A stretch of DNA of 64,000 bases, taken from contig WPIO01000066.1 in NCBI GenBank assembly GCA_009760855.2, positions 1,696,501 through 1,760,500 on the forward strand. The letters are read 5' to 3'. Source of the stretch: Cristatella mucedo (taxonomy: Eukaryota; Bryozoa; Phylactolaemata; Cristatellidae). Under the pieces are notes generated by a model, which saw only the letters and a program-made list of their open reading frames with translations, was not told where the DNA came from and made no database searches. Below, one piece after another: positions 36,301 to 49,200 of the stretch; positions within the stretch are counted from its first letter, which is position 1, and every line of letters begins with the position of its first letter. The position numbers and the translations under genes were made by a program.

Positions 36301-36560
36301 CTAGGTCTGTCCTTCCTTTGAATTAGAGCTGATGCTGACGCGACGCTCTCGCCGAGGCGCCGTGTCGGAGCTGGTCCAGGGGGGGGGGCGAGTCCGGATT
36401 GCGGTCGCCGCGGATGGGGTCGACGCGGACGGCGACTTCTCCTTCCGCGGGTAGCGCCGCGCGGCAGCGTCTCGCGCGAGGTCCGACCACCTATCTACCC
36501 TTGCCATTTGAGCGCGGCTTTCTGGCGACGATAAAGCTGACCCGTTAAGACGTGCCGGGC
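36301..36560 (-). other. GC/CpG-rich block, possible terminal exon
   Basis: An open minus frame ends with TAG at 36301 and follows a possible acceptor (tatcgtcgccag) near 36525. It encodes about 70 residues rich in Arg, Ser and Pro (RRYPRKEKSPSASTPSA). The opposite strand is also largely open, as expected for GC-rich DNA. It could equally be a CpG island upstream of STX17. Family unknown. Confidence 0.22.
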
Positions 36561-36689
36561 GGTAGCGATAGCTTACTCGAAGAAGCGAGCCGCTGGGTAC
36601 GCCACCTACACCAGTTCGAAAGCCTTTCAAGTTGCTGCGCTCGAGGAACAAATCGACTTGCAGTGAATTTGCCGTTGCGGGCATTACAC

Positions 36690-36778
36690 TATTGTTATTA
36701 ATAATAATAATACACTTGATAAAGCGCCCTCGGAGAACTGAATCTCTTTCTAGGCGCTTTACATTTGCTGCATACAAA
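36690..36778 (-). mobile_element. Solo LINE A tail
   Basis: 'taataataataatacacttgataaagcgccctcggagaactgaatctctttctaggcgctttacatttgctgca': the complete tail hairpin and reversed (ATT)n, with almost no 3' UTR. Confidence 0.88.
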
Positions 36779-36793
36779 GCACGAGCGATTACA

Positions 36794-37457
<664 letters not shown>

Positions 37458-38576
37458 ATGGCTGTCGAAGAGGGGCTGCCTTGGAAAAGAGTGGAGCCCG
37501 CCGTTAACCGCTTCGTGTCGTGCTGTCAGCTCGACTTCGACCGTCTGTCGCAGCATCAAAGAAACCTCGAGAAGGTGCTCGCGACAGTCGCGTAGCCGTC
37601 GCTGCTGCACGCTCCGCCTCACGCCCTGCTCGCTCGGCCCCACCACATGCCGCTGCCATCGCTGCTGCAGCCGACGCCAACCTCTGCACCGCCGGTCAGT
37701 CTTCGAACGCTTGCGCGCGACCTTGTCATTCGTTTTCCTATTCAGCTCGCGGAGGCCGACGACGGTGCGCAGAAGGAGCAGCAGCAGCAGAAGCTGCGTA
37801 GGGAGCAGGACAGCGTGGTTCGCACGCTTCACCAGCTCAAAACCAATCTGTCAGAAATGGAGAAGCTGTACCATCAGACTCGTAAATCCGACTGGCCCAG
37901 ACTGGCAGCCGGCGTGCAGCCCGTGCGCCAGCGGTTTGACCAGTCGCTCGCCGACCTGTCGACCGAGCCGCAGCTTCGCGCCTCGCTCGCTCGCCGAGGC
38001 CTTGTCTCTGCGGAAGCTCCAGCTGCTGCTGCAACTGTGGCCACCGCTGCTGGTGGTGGTGGTGGTGGCAGCTCAACTGCATCGCTGGCCTTGGCAGATG
38101 CCACCTTCGAGGCAGGTATGTGCTGCTGCTGCTGTCGCCTCTGACGGTCTCATTCATTCATTCTCGGGTCCTCCATCTTTCTTATCCTCGCCTTGCCCTG
38201 CCTCTCCTCAAATCTTTCAGCATGTTTCTGTGTCTCTTTCTCTCTCAGTTTTTACCCTGTGAACGACGATTGATTGGGCGACAATGGAAGCAGCCAGCCA
38301 GAAGCAGCTGCCATCATGGATAGATAGGCATTCGTGGGACTTGGTCTGCCTGTGACTGCTTGCTGCTTTTTTTTTCTTTTCCCCACTTAAGAGACAGCGA
38401 TTCAAGATGCTGGCCGCACAAGCTCGGAGAGGAGTGCCCTGATCAGCCGGCACGCTCCGACCGAAGAGAAGCAGCTTGCCATTGATGCCGAGAACGCACT
38501 GACGTGTGAGCGGATCTCTGAGGTACGCTGCTGCTGCCTGCTGCTTCGAAGCGTGTTAAAGCATTTGTCGAGCTGA

Positions 38577-38610
<34 letters not shown>

Positions 38611-41408
38611 TTCTTTTTGCCGATTCTGCTGTCCGGGTGGCGGAAGCTGTGGCTGCAGCAGCTGCCAGAGGCAGCTTGGCGCTCAATCGCGTTTTTTTCA
38701 TTTTCTCATGCTTAAGAACTTGGAAGACGTCCGCGACATGATGGCTACTCTGGCGGCCATGGTCAAGGTACATGCTCGGCGAGCTCGGCCCTATTGGACC
38801 GTGCAGTGACAGTCGGCTGCCTGGCTCTGTGGCCGCTCCTGTCAGCCTGCGTTAAGCCGTGCAGACGCACCTCGTCTGGTGCTTGGAAGCGCAGACGGCT
38901 GCCCGAGCTGTCTCCGCTCGTTGCCATGGCGACGGCAGTCTGCTTCGGATCAGCCGTCGCCTTATGACTTTTCCCCTCCCCAGTCTCCCTGTAGATATAA
39001 TAATAATAATACACTTGATAAAGCGCCTTCAGAGAACTCGGCCACTTTCTGGTGCTTTACATTTTCTGCTAGGGAAGCACGATCGAATGGTGATTGGAAA
39101 TAGCATGCTTGATAATCCACGTGAATAACATGGTTAGCTGTGACATGCACAGGTTCAGCATGCAAGTGCGGTAAGTGGTATATAATAATATATAATTCAT
39201 CTATATAGCGCCCCAAGAGAACTTAATCTCTATTCAGGCGCTTCACATATACCTCGGGGCTCGAGCCCACGACCTCAGCCAGACCTTGGTCGGGGCGAGC
39301 ACCTTAACCGCTAGATCAAACCAGCTCTAGCATGCAACAGTGTCTGCATGCATAAGCACATTAAGGACGAATCACGGGGACCCATGGAATGCTGTGCTGT
39401 CTTCTATCATGTAGAGCCTGTTGGCTTCGAACCCTGTGCTGCCTGCATGTGGCTTTACTAGTAGAATGTCTAGCCTGCTCCACTTGTAGCCGATGTGAAG
39501 GCTGGATGGATCTGGTAGCTACGATATATTCTAGGAATAAGAGCAGCGCTGCTCCTCTTATCACTTTTTGATATCAGCTGTTTATGGACCTACGTGGATT
39601 CGGTGTAGAAACTAGAAGTGTGTCTAGTTGGCATGCTTTCGTCGCCTCTTGTGCACGGCCATGCGGATATTTCGAGCATGATTTCGGTCGCCTAAATCGA
39701 CACGCAGGGTTAGTGTTAATGCTCTTGTGCTCCTTGAACGAATGAAATCGGTGCTTGCACAAGCGCATACCATCGCATAGTCCCAATAGCATTGTGGCGT
39801 TTCTGCCGGAGTTGCACGCTCATCCATGCCTACATGCATACATAGGCGTGCGCACAGAGTTGCATACAAACGTGCGCACAGTCTCACACACACACATTCA
39901 CACACTATTTGTATGCATGCACGTAGTCACTCTTGCCGCCAAATGTCGCATATCACTCGTGCCACTTAATGTCGCATGTCACGCACGACTTGATTTTTCT
40001 GCAAAATCTAAGCAGTATACCATAATCCGTAAACCCTAAAAAACATGCAACCATTAAATAGTAAACCCAAAATCGTAAACCTTAAGCTAAAAAGATAAAT
40101 AAAAACGTGTTCCCCGGCGGGCTGCTTTATCCGATATGGGCACAGTGCTCACGGCAGGCAAATCAACATGGTCGCCAGCGTATATTTAAATTAAACATAC
40201 GGGTTTCGGTTACTTTTTTCCATTTAGCGTTTCTCTCAAATACTTATGCCCAAAAAATCAACCAAAACCAAAAACCAAAACCCAAAAAATCTAAAATATA
40301 AAATCTAACCAGTAAACCGTAATTTGTAAACCCCAAAACATACAACCATTAAATACTAAACCCGAAATCGTACTCTATGAGCAAAAAATATATAAGAAAC
40401 ATGTGTATTTAACTTATTTAACGTAAATATAAACCTAGGCTGGCGACTGTGTTGAACCACCTTTGAGCACTGTGCCCATAGCATCTATGACTTAGCTGTA
40501 CAGGCAAATGCCACCGTAGTAGTCGTGCGACCTCATCCAAGATTCAGTTTTGCTTGCAGACTCAGGAGGAGCACATAGACCACATTGAACAGAACATTGA
40601 CAGTGTGGCTGCAAACGTCAGCGCCGGAAGCCGACACCTTGCCCAGGTACAACCTCGAAGGATGCTGCAGTTTCTTGCCGCCATAGACTGTATCTGCTCA
40701 TTATGCCTGATCCCATCCTGCAAAGCGTGTTTCTGTCCATAGTCGATGGACAGGGTTCTATTGGCTGATGGTATAATACAAGGTCTTATTAATTATTCCC
40801 CCCTTCTGACAATCGTTAGTCGTAGACCTAGGCCTCCCTAGAGTTGGCTAGCTGAGCCAGGCAGCCCAGGGTAGCTGGCTTACTAGAGAAGGGGTATGGA
40901 GTCAGGACGGCCCAGCGTCAGACGGGTCAGAGCCATCCGGTCAGAGCCTTGCTCACGACTAGGTGACCACTGCTAGGTTAATCAGTAAATAAAAAATTCC
41001 ACTGATCACCGAAAGCATAAGCTGGACATCATATTAAGGGGTTATAGCCTCTTAGGCTATTCTGCTGCGATATAAATAAGACTGCTAACTCGGACGACTT
41101 TCAAACTTTTGTAAGTGGTGTAGTTGAGGAAGCTTCGACGGTGCAGTTGAAAAACTGCTTTGTGATGCCGCCTAAGCACTGCTCATTAGCAAAAATATTT
41201 CCATATATCGATGTACTCTCCTTAGGTGCATGCATTCAGATTGAGAGTTCAGCAAAGCTACTGGTTTTAACATGATGATGAGATAGGTTAGTTTATGGTG
41301 GACTCTTTTTTTCGCTTGTTAGCTGTGCCGATTTCTTCAATGTTAAAACGATCAGTATACTCTTCCTCCTCCCATGTGTCATCTCTCTCTCTTTCTCTCT
41401 CTGTCTGT

Positions 41409-41498
<90 letters not shown>

Positions 41499-41838
41499 CT
41501 CGGCAGGAAAGAGAGCGGTCAGCAGAAAAGTTTCTGTCGGTGCAAGCCGTCTGTTGCTCTTGCAGGCGGCCAAATGGAAAGCAGCAGTCTTCCCAGTGAT
41601 AGGCGCACTGGTGGGTGGCGTAGTCGGAGGGCCGGTCGGCCTGGTCGCCGGCTTGAAGATCGGCGGCCTGGCGGCACTGGGCGGCGCCACCGTCGGTGCT
41701 GTGGCGGCCACACAGATCAAGAAGATGGCCACACGCACGGCTGCCGCCGATCAGCTGCGGGCCGACACAGCTGTGACCGCTATCGCGCTGACCAAGGTGC
41801 GTGACAGTCAAGCGGCCGAGCAGCACAAAGCCGACTGA
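37458..41838 (+). CDS. STX17: Syntaxin-17 (autophagosomal Qa-SNARE)
   Basis: Six coding exons: 37458-37574, 37746-38115, 38392-38522, 38717-38767, 40560-40646 and 41566-41838 (stop TGA). All introns are GT-AG and phases agree, giving 342 aa (human about 302). Exon 1 gives RVEPAVNRFV..DRLSQHQRNLEK, matching the STX17 N-terminus (RLEPAIQKF..LRKHQINIEK). Exon 2 gives VVRTLHQLKTNLSEMEKLYH (Habc region) and an Ala/Gly-rich stretch with Gly6. Exons 4-5 form the SNARE motif: DVRDMMATLAAMVK, then TQEEHIDHIEQNIDSVAANV, with Gln in the zero layer. Exon 6 is the diagnostic double hydrophobic hairpin, FPVIGALVGGVVGGPVGLVA then GLKIGGLAALGG (human ALPVAGALIGGMVGGPIGLLAG). In known systems STX17 pairs with SNAP29 and VAMP8 to fuse autophagosomes with lysosomes. 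The start was chosen because it is the first in-frame ATG. Very confident of family; exon 3 is the least conserved. Confidence 0.93.
38997..39410 (-). mobile_element. LINE A 3' end split by SINE1, in STX17 intron 4
   Basis: Reversed ATT tail, hairpin and 3' UTR at 38997-39179. The 3' UTR continues at 39335-39410 (gcatgcaacagtgtctgcatgcataagcac...). SINE1 sits between. Confidence 0.85.
39180..39334 (-). mobile_element. SINE1 nested in LINE A
   Basis: Reversed tail 'tatatagcgccccaagagaacttaatctctattcaggcgcttcacata', B box 'ggggctcgagcccacgacc' and A box 'ccgctagatcaaaccagct'. Confidence 0.92.
40013..40096 (+). repeat. A-rich direct repeat, copy 1
   Basis: 'ataatccgtaaaccctaaaaaacatgcaaccattaaatagtaaacccaaaatcgta' is repeated at 40308-40375 with few changes. 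It lies just outside the left arm of the foldback element. Confidence 0.75.
40130..40485. mobile_element. Foldback / MITE-like element in STX17 intron 4
   Basis: Left arm at about 40130-40192 (tatgggcacagtgctca..aacatggtcgccagcgtatatttaaatta) is the imperfect reverse complement of 40418-40485 (taaatataaacctaggctggcgac..tttgagcactgtgcccata). The arms are about 65 bp with a spacer of about 225 bp that contains copy 2 of the A-rich direct repeat. No transposase. Family unknown. Confidence 0.65.
41380..41503. repeat. (CT)n microsatellite in STX17 intron 5
   Basis: A long CT run ending about 60 bp before the exon 6 acceptor (ttgctcttgcag). It lies in the pyrimidine-rich zone upstream of that acceptor. 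Confidence 0.96.
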
Positions 41839-42340
41839 GGGATGGCAGCGGAATGCAGACCAGAGCAGACCGCTGCCCGCCACGAGAGCGAGAAGAGCCT
41901 CGCTGCGTTGGCCCGAGGAAGCAGCAGCAGCCGCTGCTGCTGTCGTCGAGCCTAGATCTGACAAAGTCCGGCTCCCTCGGCAAACTCACTGCCGACCGCT
42001 CTGCACCACCGATGGTGGCAGCAGCAGCAGCCTTCGCCAAGTACTCTCCTCACCGCTGCGCCGCCTTGCAGGATAGACTGCATGCTTGGGGACAGACATC
42101 CTCCACATGGATGGAGGCAGCACCGGCAGCGGCTCACTTGCTCACGGCAAGATTGCTGTCGTCAGAATGTGACCGGATCTAGAGTCACCGCTGAGCTCTT
42201 CCGCCGACTTAGTTAGGTGGTCTAGCAATCAGCCGCGATTCGCCACCTCGGTCGCTGCCACAGTTCACCCCCCTTACCGAGGTGCATCGCATTTGGTGCT
42301 GCACTTATCAATAGCCCGGGTGTTCATCCCACCTCATATG
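41839..42340 (+). other. STX17 3' UTR and intergenic
   Basis: No plus-strand AATAAA was found here. Open frames rich in Ala and Ser are GC-composition artefacts. Confidence 0.4.
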
Positions 42341-42346
42341 TTTATT
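42341..42346 (-). terminator. Candidate ERP44 polyadenylation signal
   Basis: The plus strand reads tttatt, so the minus strand reads AATAAA, 781 nt past the ERP44 stop. It is the first clear hexamer I saw in that direction. Confidence 0.4.
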
Positions 42347-43126
42347 ATGTACATATAATTCACACATAATATATACACTTTAATGAATGCTCTTTACAGA
42401 AAAGCTGGCTGGCATTCGTTCACCTGGAATTCGTGCCTTTATAGGTAGATATATATGCGCGTGCCGGCCGATGCACGTCGGCCGCCACATCCACTGCATC
42501 GGCAGGTCGCTGCCGTCCACACCTGCATCCCAAAGAGTGGCACGCTGCTGTATCGGGCCGCCTCGATGGGGGCGGGCGAGAGAGAGCCAGGCCGTGGCAG
42601 CGGCGATGCTCCAGAGAGGACGGCAGCCAGAGTCAGCCACGCGTCTCTGTCCCAGCAATAGAGGCAGCAATAGAGGCGTGTGGCTCTGCTAGGGGACCGC
42701 AGAGTGGTGAGCCTTGCCGAGCCTCTGCCACCACTGGCAAGCCTGCATCGCCTGGGGCTGGCACTTTTTTTCTGCCCCCCCCCCCTCCTCCCGAAGCTGC
42801 AACCCCTGAGGCATTCGGGGAGCTGAGCTTAGCTTGCCCCCATAATGGGCTCTGATGCACTTGCTGACTGCCGGCGAGCTAGCAAACGATTAGCCAAGGA
42901 GGCGACAGTCAACAAGCAGAAAGAAAACACCGATCCTCTGAGCAAGTTACGACGATCTGACAGCTACCGAGTAGGCGGGCGGCGGGGCACGGCGACTGCG
43001 CGCCAGCTCCAGGGTCCGTGCAGTGTCAGCCATCGGCAGCAAGGTCGAACCGAGGCAACGATGGTACCAATCGTGCCCAGCTGTTGCTGCTGCAGCAGTT
43101 CGGAGGCTGCTACTATGGCAGCACGC

Positions 43127-43270
43127 CTACAGCTCGTCACGGAGCAGAGTGTAGCGATTGTGAGAAGGCGCCAGCTTCTTGAAGGTCGACTCTGGCACGG
43201 GGGTGCCACCGCTGCCGTGTGGATGTTCCTGGTGCTCGTCGGTGCCGGCGTTCTTTGGGATGTGGTCGCT
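43127..43270 (-). CDS. ERP44: ERP44 last exon (C-tail with RDEL)
   Basis: Acceptor ttgcccacgcag|AGC, then 47 codons with PESTFKKLAPSHNRYTLLRD and EL before TAG (43129-43127). It corresponds to human PESSFQKLAPSEYRYTLL..RDEL. A His/Gly-rich insert (EHQEHPHGSGG) precedes it. Confidence 0.93.
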   Translation of the reverse strand, partial: SDHIPKNAGTDEHQEHPHGSGGTPVPESTFKKLAPSHNRYTLLRDEL

Positions 43271-46200
43271 CTGCGTGGGCAAGGTCAAGCAGTCGGATCA
43301 GATCGCTATCGGTGGCCAGTGCAGAGCAAGCCATGAGGCCGTTTTATGATTGACAGTGGCCGGCCAGCCTGTGCCGCAGATTGGATCCGGCTGAACGATG
43401 CCCCTCCGCCCCAACCATGCGATAACAATAAGGACACTTGTAGAATGCCCTAAGACAACTAAATACTGGTACATAAATCTCTTGCTAAGCACTTGACTAC
43501 ATTTGCAAGAAAGGAAACAGAAACAGTGGGGTGGGAGCACAGAGGCATGAGCCAGCAGCACCATCAGCAGCAACTCTTCATAGGGTGCTAGATATTCAGT
43601 TGCAGCACCACAATGTAGCTTAGAAGCAGCAAACCAGGCCACGCCAGATCTAGTCGTGGCTGGTCGCACTTACTGACTCCCACACCTTAGCGCAGAAGGC
43701 CCATGCGAAACCCGTGCCACCGCCACCCCCCCCCCCCCCCCCCCCCCGCATTGCACGACACAGCACTGACGAAGCACCGGGCTTACCTGATGGTGTCCCA
43801 CCTGTGAGGCAGGTTTCACCGGGTCGGGGCCGTTGTGAAACTCACGATGCAGCTTGCCCGAGTGCAGGTCGTCGATGAACGTCTTAAGGAGGCCCGGCGT
43901 CCTGTGAGACGGAGGAAGACGCGGCGTGATTTACGGGCGGCAGGCTGCTGCTGCTGCTACTAGCGTGGGTCGAAGGGATCTGGGGGGCGGGGCGCGCGAG
44001 CAAGCACCATCGCCAGGGGCGCACGCCTCGCTGTTCGAAAACGATCAAATCACGCTGCCTGTGGCAGTGGCCAGACACGACGAGGTTGCTCACGCCGACT
44101 CACTCGAGCCCTTGTTTGACATCGCTCGGGAAGAGGTACATGTGCTTGAAGCTGTCGATGGCCAGCACGGGCAGGTCGGCCTGCGACTTGCCGAGGTGAT
44201 GAAGTGGGTGGGCGAACTTGATGCCGTCAGCGACTAGGCAGTTGACGTTGCCTGAAAAAACCAAACGACACCTCAAAGCCAAAGCTCTCGATCCTTCAGG
44301 TCAAATGACCTGGCCAGCAGGTTACCCGCATACTTGTGTGTGTGGGTGTGTGTGGTGTACCTTTCAAAAATGTCAAATTTCAAAATAAGTAAAATTTATT
44401 TAAATCTCTGTAACAATTCGCCAGCTTGACTGTAAGTAATCAAATGTCTGATAATAATAATCAAGCACTTAAATAGGGTCCTAAGAGAAGTAGTTCCGTT
44501 TTGAGGCACCTGGCATAGGAACGAAAAGGAAGAATATCTTATTAGTGTTAATAACCTACACAGTCGAAGCAACCATAGGGGCAGCAAGGTAGTTATGCTT
44601 GGAGCAAGGATGTACCCTCGAGAAGTGGCTGTTTTTTTTCAATTTCCTTCAAACGTAGTCAGAAGATTTCACAATGTCAGTCGACAGATGATTTTGCAGG
44701 CTGCAGGAAGCATTGGAGCTGACAATAAGGTTGCCAAATAATTTGACGTCGGTTAGAGGTACAGCTAGCCGATCGGACCGAGGAACAGGTGGCCCGATGT
44801 TAGTCTGAGATTTCAGATAGGTAAGTGATGGCGAAAGTACGAAGGAACCTAGAAGCAAGGAGCTTCGAGACCGCCCTGAAGCCGATGCTTGCGACAGTCG
44901 AGGCAGGCAGTGCGGAGCCAGCCCAGGTCGAATGGAAGCAGCACGAGACACGGCAGCAGATGCTACAAGACGCAACAGTCGAGGACACGCACGACAGGCG
45001 AGAACTGCGGGTGGGGGGACGCTTTGCACTGTCCATGCACACGTGTTAGCAGCACCAGTAGGCAGGACCTCATCCATGGACCGAGAAGCAGATGGACCGG
45101 GTCGTGATGTGCCGGCACCAATGCACGAGTCGATTCGGCTGCGGCACCCGTGCCCCTCCTCTGAATGCACCCAGTTTTTGCAATGCTAAGTAAGCTGAGC
45201 TTAGGTAAGCGTGTGATTGGAGCCAAGTCGGTCATCAGGTGAATGGTCGCATTGAAACAAGCCGCTCGGACTCATGCAGAGGCCAAATGTGAGATGCACA
45301 CTGGGCAAGCCATTTCTGAAGATGGGGGTTTGCTTGTCCGACTGTCACTAGGTTTGTTCCTAGCTACTCGGATGGTGCTAATAATGGTGTCCACAAGGCT
45401 GAAGTGTGCAGCGCTGCTGGCAGGCCCGAAGGGATCAAAGCCTACACACAACAGCCATTTGCACAGAAATGTAAGCAATGACATTACTTTGCTCTGATAT
45501 GAGCAAGAGGGGAGTATGGATTGTGAAACCGAGCCGTAGAACAGATCTCGGGTACACCCTCAAGCTTTTTGAGACTCAATAACAACCTAGGTCCATTGAC
45601 ATACATGCAAGAGTTTAGGCGAGGTAAAACTTTTGGTAAGTTAGTCACGGCCCTGGTTTGTGCAATTGGCAAGGCCTTTAACGAGCAAGGTTGTGGGCTC
45701 GAGCATTGTGGCATGTCTCCAGCATTTGGATAGACATTCAGTTCTCTTAGGGCGCTATAACATGAAATATATTTTTTCTTTACTCGCACACAAGGCTCAA
45801 ACTAGATGGCGGGCTCAAGTCCCATAGAGGTTATTCTTGGTTGCATGGCGCAAAAGGGTTTAACCACGCTAAGGCACTATGGTGCTGCAGACAGGGGGCT
45901 GTTGAACCTATTCTTTACTTGTTCACTTTCTTATGCTTAGCTCTAGAATGTACAATAAGCTTAGACACAACTAGACAGGAGCAGTGCTGATGCAGCGGCA
46001 AGCCGGGGCACGACAGCACGAGCTCAAACAGAGCCTAAATCAGCGTTACGCTGACAAGGAGGCTATGCTCGTCAATAACAAACGATTACTTGTTGAACGC
46101 TTGTGCAGCTAGTGTTTTGCCCAGTGTTCGGGGAGTTCAGGCCATAGAACAGTGTGACCCCCACATTATTATTGGTGAACCGTGATGGCATACTATCGGT

Positions 46201-49200
46201 TGTTGTTTAGTGGTTGCTGTTTAGACCTCGGCCCCGAAGTTTCCAAGAAGGTTCGAATCCTGCACAACGGCAATCCTTTATTGACACTGCAAGCAGTAAA
46301 TATGGGATGGCGGAGATATCTGAATGATAGCCGTAAAGGCTCTTCGGTCGCCATTCAAAAGAGGCTGCTAAATCAACGAGCATTCAGCTAGCATTACCAG
46401 GGAGTGCACGAACAACCGAAGACATGTACGACTTCCTCCGGCGTCCCACATCAAGTACCAAGTCCCCCCCCCATGCAACACACACATAGGAAGAAGCCAC
46501 TGGAAGCAGCTCCGAGCAGGCGCAGTGCACGCACCCAGCGAGCGCGTCGGGGAGGCAATCACAGGCTGCAGCTCAGCGCACTCGCGCAGGCCAGGGCTTC
46601 GGGCCGCGGGCGCCTCTACCTTTCTCGTCCGCTATCTCGCGCTGGATGGCCTGCACGAAGGCCGTCCTCGTCGGCTTGTCGTCGGGGTTCATAAAGAGGA
46701 TGAGGAACGGCAGGCCTTCCTCGGTCAGCTCCTGTCGCGAGATGGCGAGTGCAGCAGCGAGCATGAGCCCAGCGGCTGGCGGGCGCCCGAGAAACCAGGC
46801 AACACGGAGTGCAGCCGATGTAGCTCACGATCGAGCTGCTAACAGTGGGCCCCTCAACCCTACTCCAATACATTCGGCCTAAACGTACCCTAAACATAGC
46901 CTACATTTCGGCTGACCATGGCACCATTATGATACAAGAATCCTAGGCATGGCTAGACGGCAGGCATCCTTTTCAGATCAGGCCTTTAGTAAGTATACTG
47001 CCAAAGCACCGGGAACTCACTCCACTAACGTCACGACATCTGATCGACGCCTCGCTCTTCATCAACTATTGGTTTATGCAATGACCTCGCAGCATATAGA
47101 AAAGTGCCCGAATAGATTTGTTTCTCTTATGGTACTGTACGAAAGACTTGCTATTATTATTGACACCTGTTATTATTTTGAAGCTCACTTTTAGGTCACT
47201 CCATTCTTTGACTCCAGCCTACCTCTCAGATATACTCCACCATCAGGCCAAGCATTGTACCACCTGCTTTTCGGAATCCAACAGCTTACAAATACCTCGT
47301 ACAAACCTCAAATCCTTTGGAGACCATGCATTTACTTCGTATGCTCCCAAAGCCTGGAACTCCCTCCCAACCTGCGTCAGAACATCCCCTGACCTGACCA
47401 CATTTAAAAAGAATTTAAAAACACCTATTTAGGACAGCAATTAGTGGGTCCCTGTGATTCGTCCTTGATGTGCTTACGTGTGCTGACACTGTGCATGCTG
47501 CCACTAACCACATTTGCATGCTGACCCTGTGCATGTCACCCGTAACCATGTTATTCATTTTGCTTTTTTTATCAAGCATGATTTTACTCACCATTTTAAT
47601 TGCATTTCTCTTTGCAGCAAATGTAAAGCGCCTAGAGAGAGATTAAGTTCTCTGAGGGCACTTTATCAAGTGCATTATTATTATTATTATTATCATCATA
47701 TTATTATTACATTGTCTGTCTGGAGTTCCATGCGAAGAAATATTGCATTACGTTACATTAAGAAGAAGAATAATGCACTTGATAAAGCACCCTAAGAGAA
47801 CTCAATCTCTTTCTTGGCGATTTACAATTGCTGAAAAAGGAAATGCAATCGAATGGTGAGTGGTATCATGCTCGATAAACAACATGAACAACATGGTTAG
47901 GGGTGACATGCACAGGGTCAGCATGCAAATGTGATTAGTGGCAGCATGCACAGTGTCAGCACGCATAAGCACATGAAGGACGAATCACATGGACCCACTA
48001 AATGTTGTCCTATATAGGTGTTCATTTACTGCAAGGTTGTTTAATGTCTGGATAAAACTATTCCTTGCAGCCTATGCTGATTCCTAGCGAAGAGTGTTTT
48101 TTGTGTGCTTACACAGCCCTGGTTGGGCCCATTTGGGAGGTGATCACCTTTAACGATGATGTCGTTGGCACGTTGATAGAAGTGGCATATGGAAAGCCCT
48201 TGGATAGAGATAAAGTCCACTGGACCCTATTCCCACTGTCCTGCTCCTACGTTGCATTGATCTGCTGCTGCCATGCATAACCAACATCATTAATATGTCA
48301 TTAGCCTCAGGTCAGGTCCCAGCACCTTTCAAAAAAGCTGTAGTCAGGCCACTTCTCAAGAAAGCGACACTAGACCAAGAGAACTTAAGATACTACCGCC
48401 CAGTCTCCCTTCTACCATTCCTATCAAAGACACTGGAACGGGTCGTGGCAGACCAGCTGAACTCGTATATCGAAACCTCACACCTTGCTAGTAAGTTCCA
48501 GTCTGGCTTTAGAGCTAATCACTCCACAGAGTCAGCATTGCTTCGGGTATACAACGACCTACTTAGGAATGCAGACATGGGTAGAGTGTCTCTTCTTGTT
48601 TTGCTCGATCTTTCGGCAGCTTTTGATACCATCGATCACAAAGTACTTCTAGAGCGCCTCTCATCTCGCCTGGGCATCACTGGCACTGCTCTGCAGTGGT
48701 TCAGGTCCTATCTCAGTGGGAGACTCCAGAGTGTTGACGTGAATGGACAAAGATCATCTGAAGTACCTCTAAAATATGGAGTACCTCAGGGCTCTGTGCT
48801 AGGTCCGGTCCTTTTCACCGTTTATACTCTCCCTCTCGCTGATGTGATTGCCAAGCACAATCTAGGCTTTCACTTCTATGCGGATGACACTCAGTTGTAC
48901 CTTTGCTTTGATCCCTCCCAGCCTTCGAGAACCTCAAATTCTCTCAACTCACTTGCTGCATGCATTGATGACATCCGATCATGGATGGCAGCAAAATTTT
49001 CTAAAACTAAACGATGATAAAACTAACTTACTAGTTATGGGCAAACCTAGTGTTATTCAGAAATTGGAAAGGCTGACTTTCAAAAATGGCTCTGCCAGCA
49101 TATCTCCAGTTGCATCAGCTCGAAATCTAGGTGTCATATTCCAAAGCGACCTCTCGTTAGACGACCACATCAGCTCCACAGTCAAATCAGCCTATTTTCA

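Noticed and set aside
40018-40060. Telomere-like CCCTAAA motifs
   Set aside because: Only one or two imperfect heptamers within an A-rich direct repeat; not a tandem array.
41853-42182. Ala/Ser-rich open frames after the STX17 stop
   Set aside because: Lie in the 3' UTR; GC-rich triplet composition explains the openness.
44649-45170. 173-residue minus-strand open frame in ERP44 intron 10
   Set aside because: Overlaps a diverged LINE remnant; composition-driven and without motifs.
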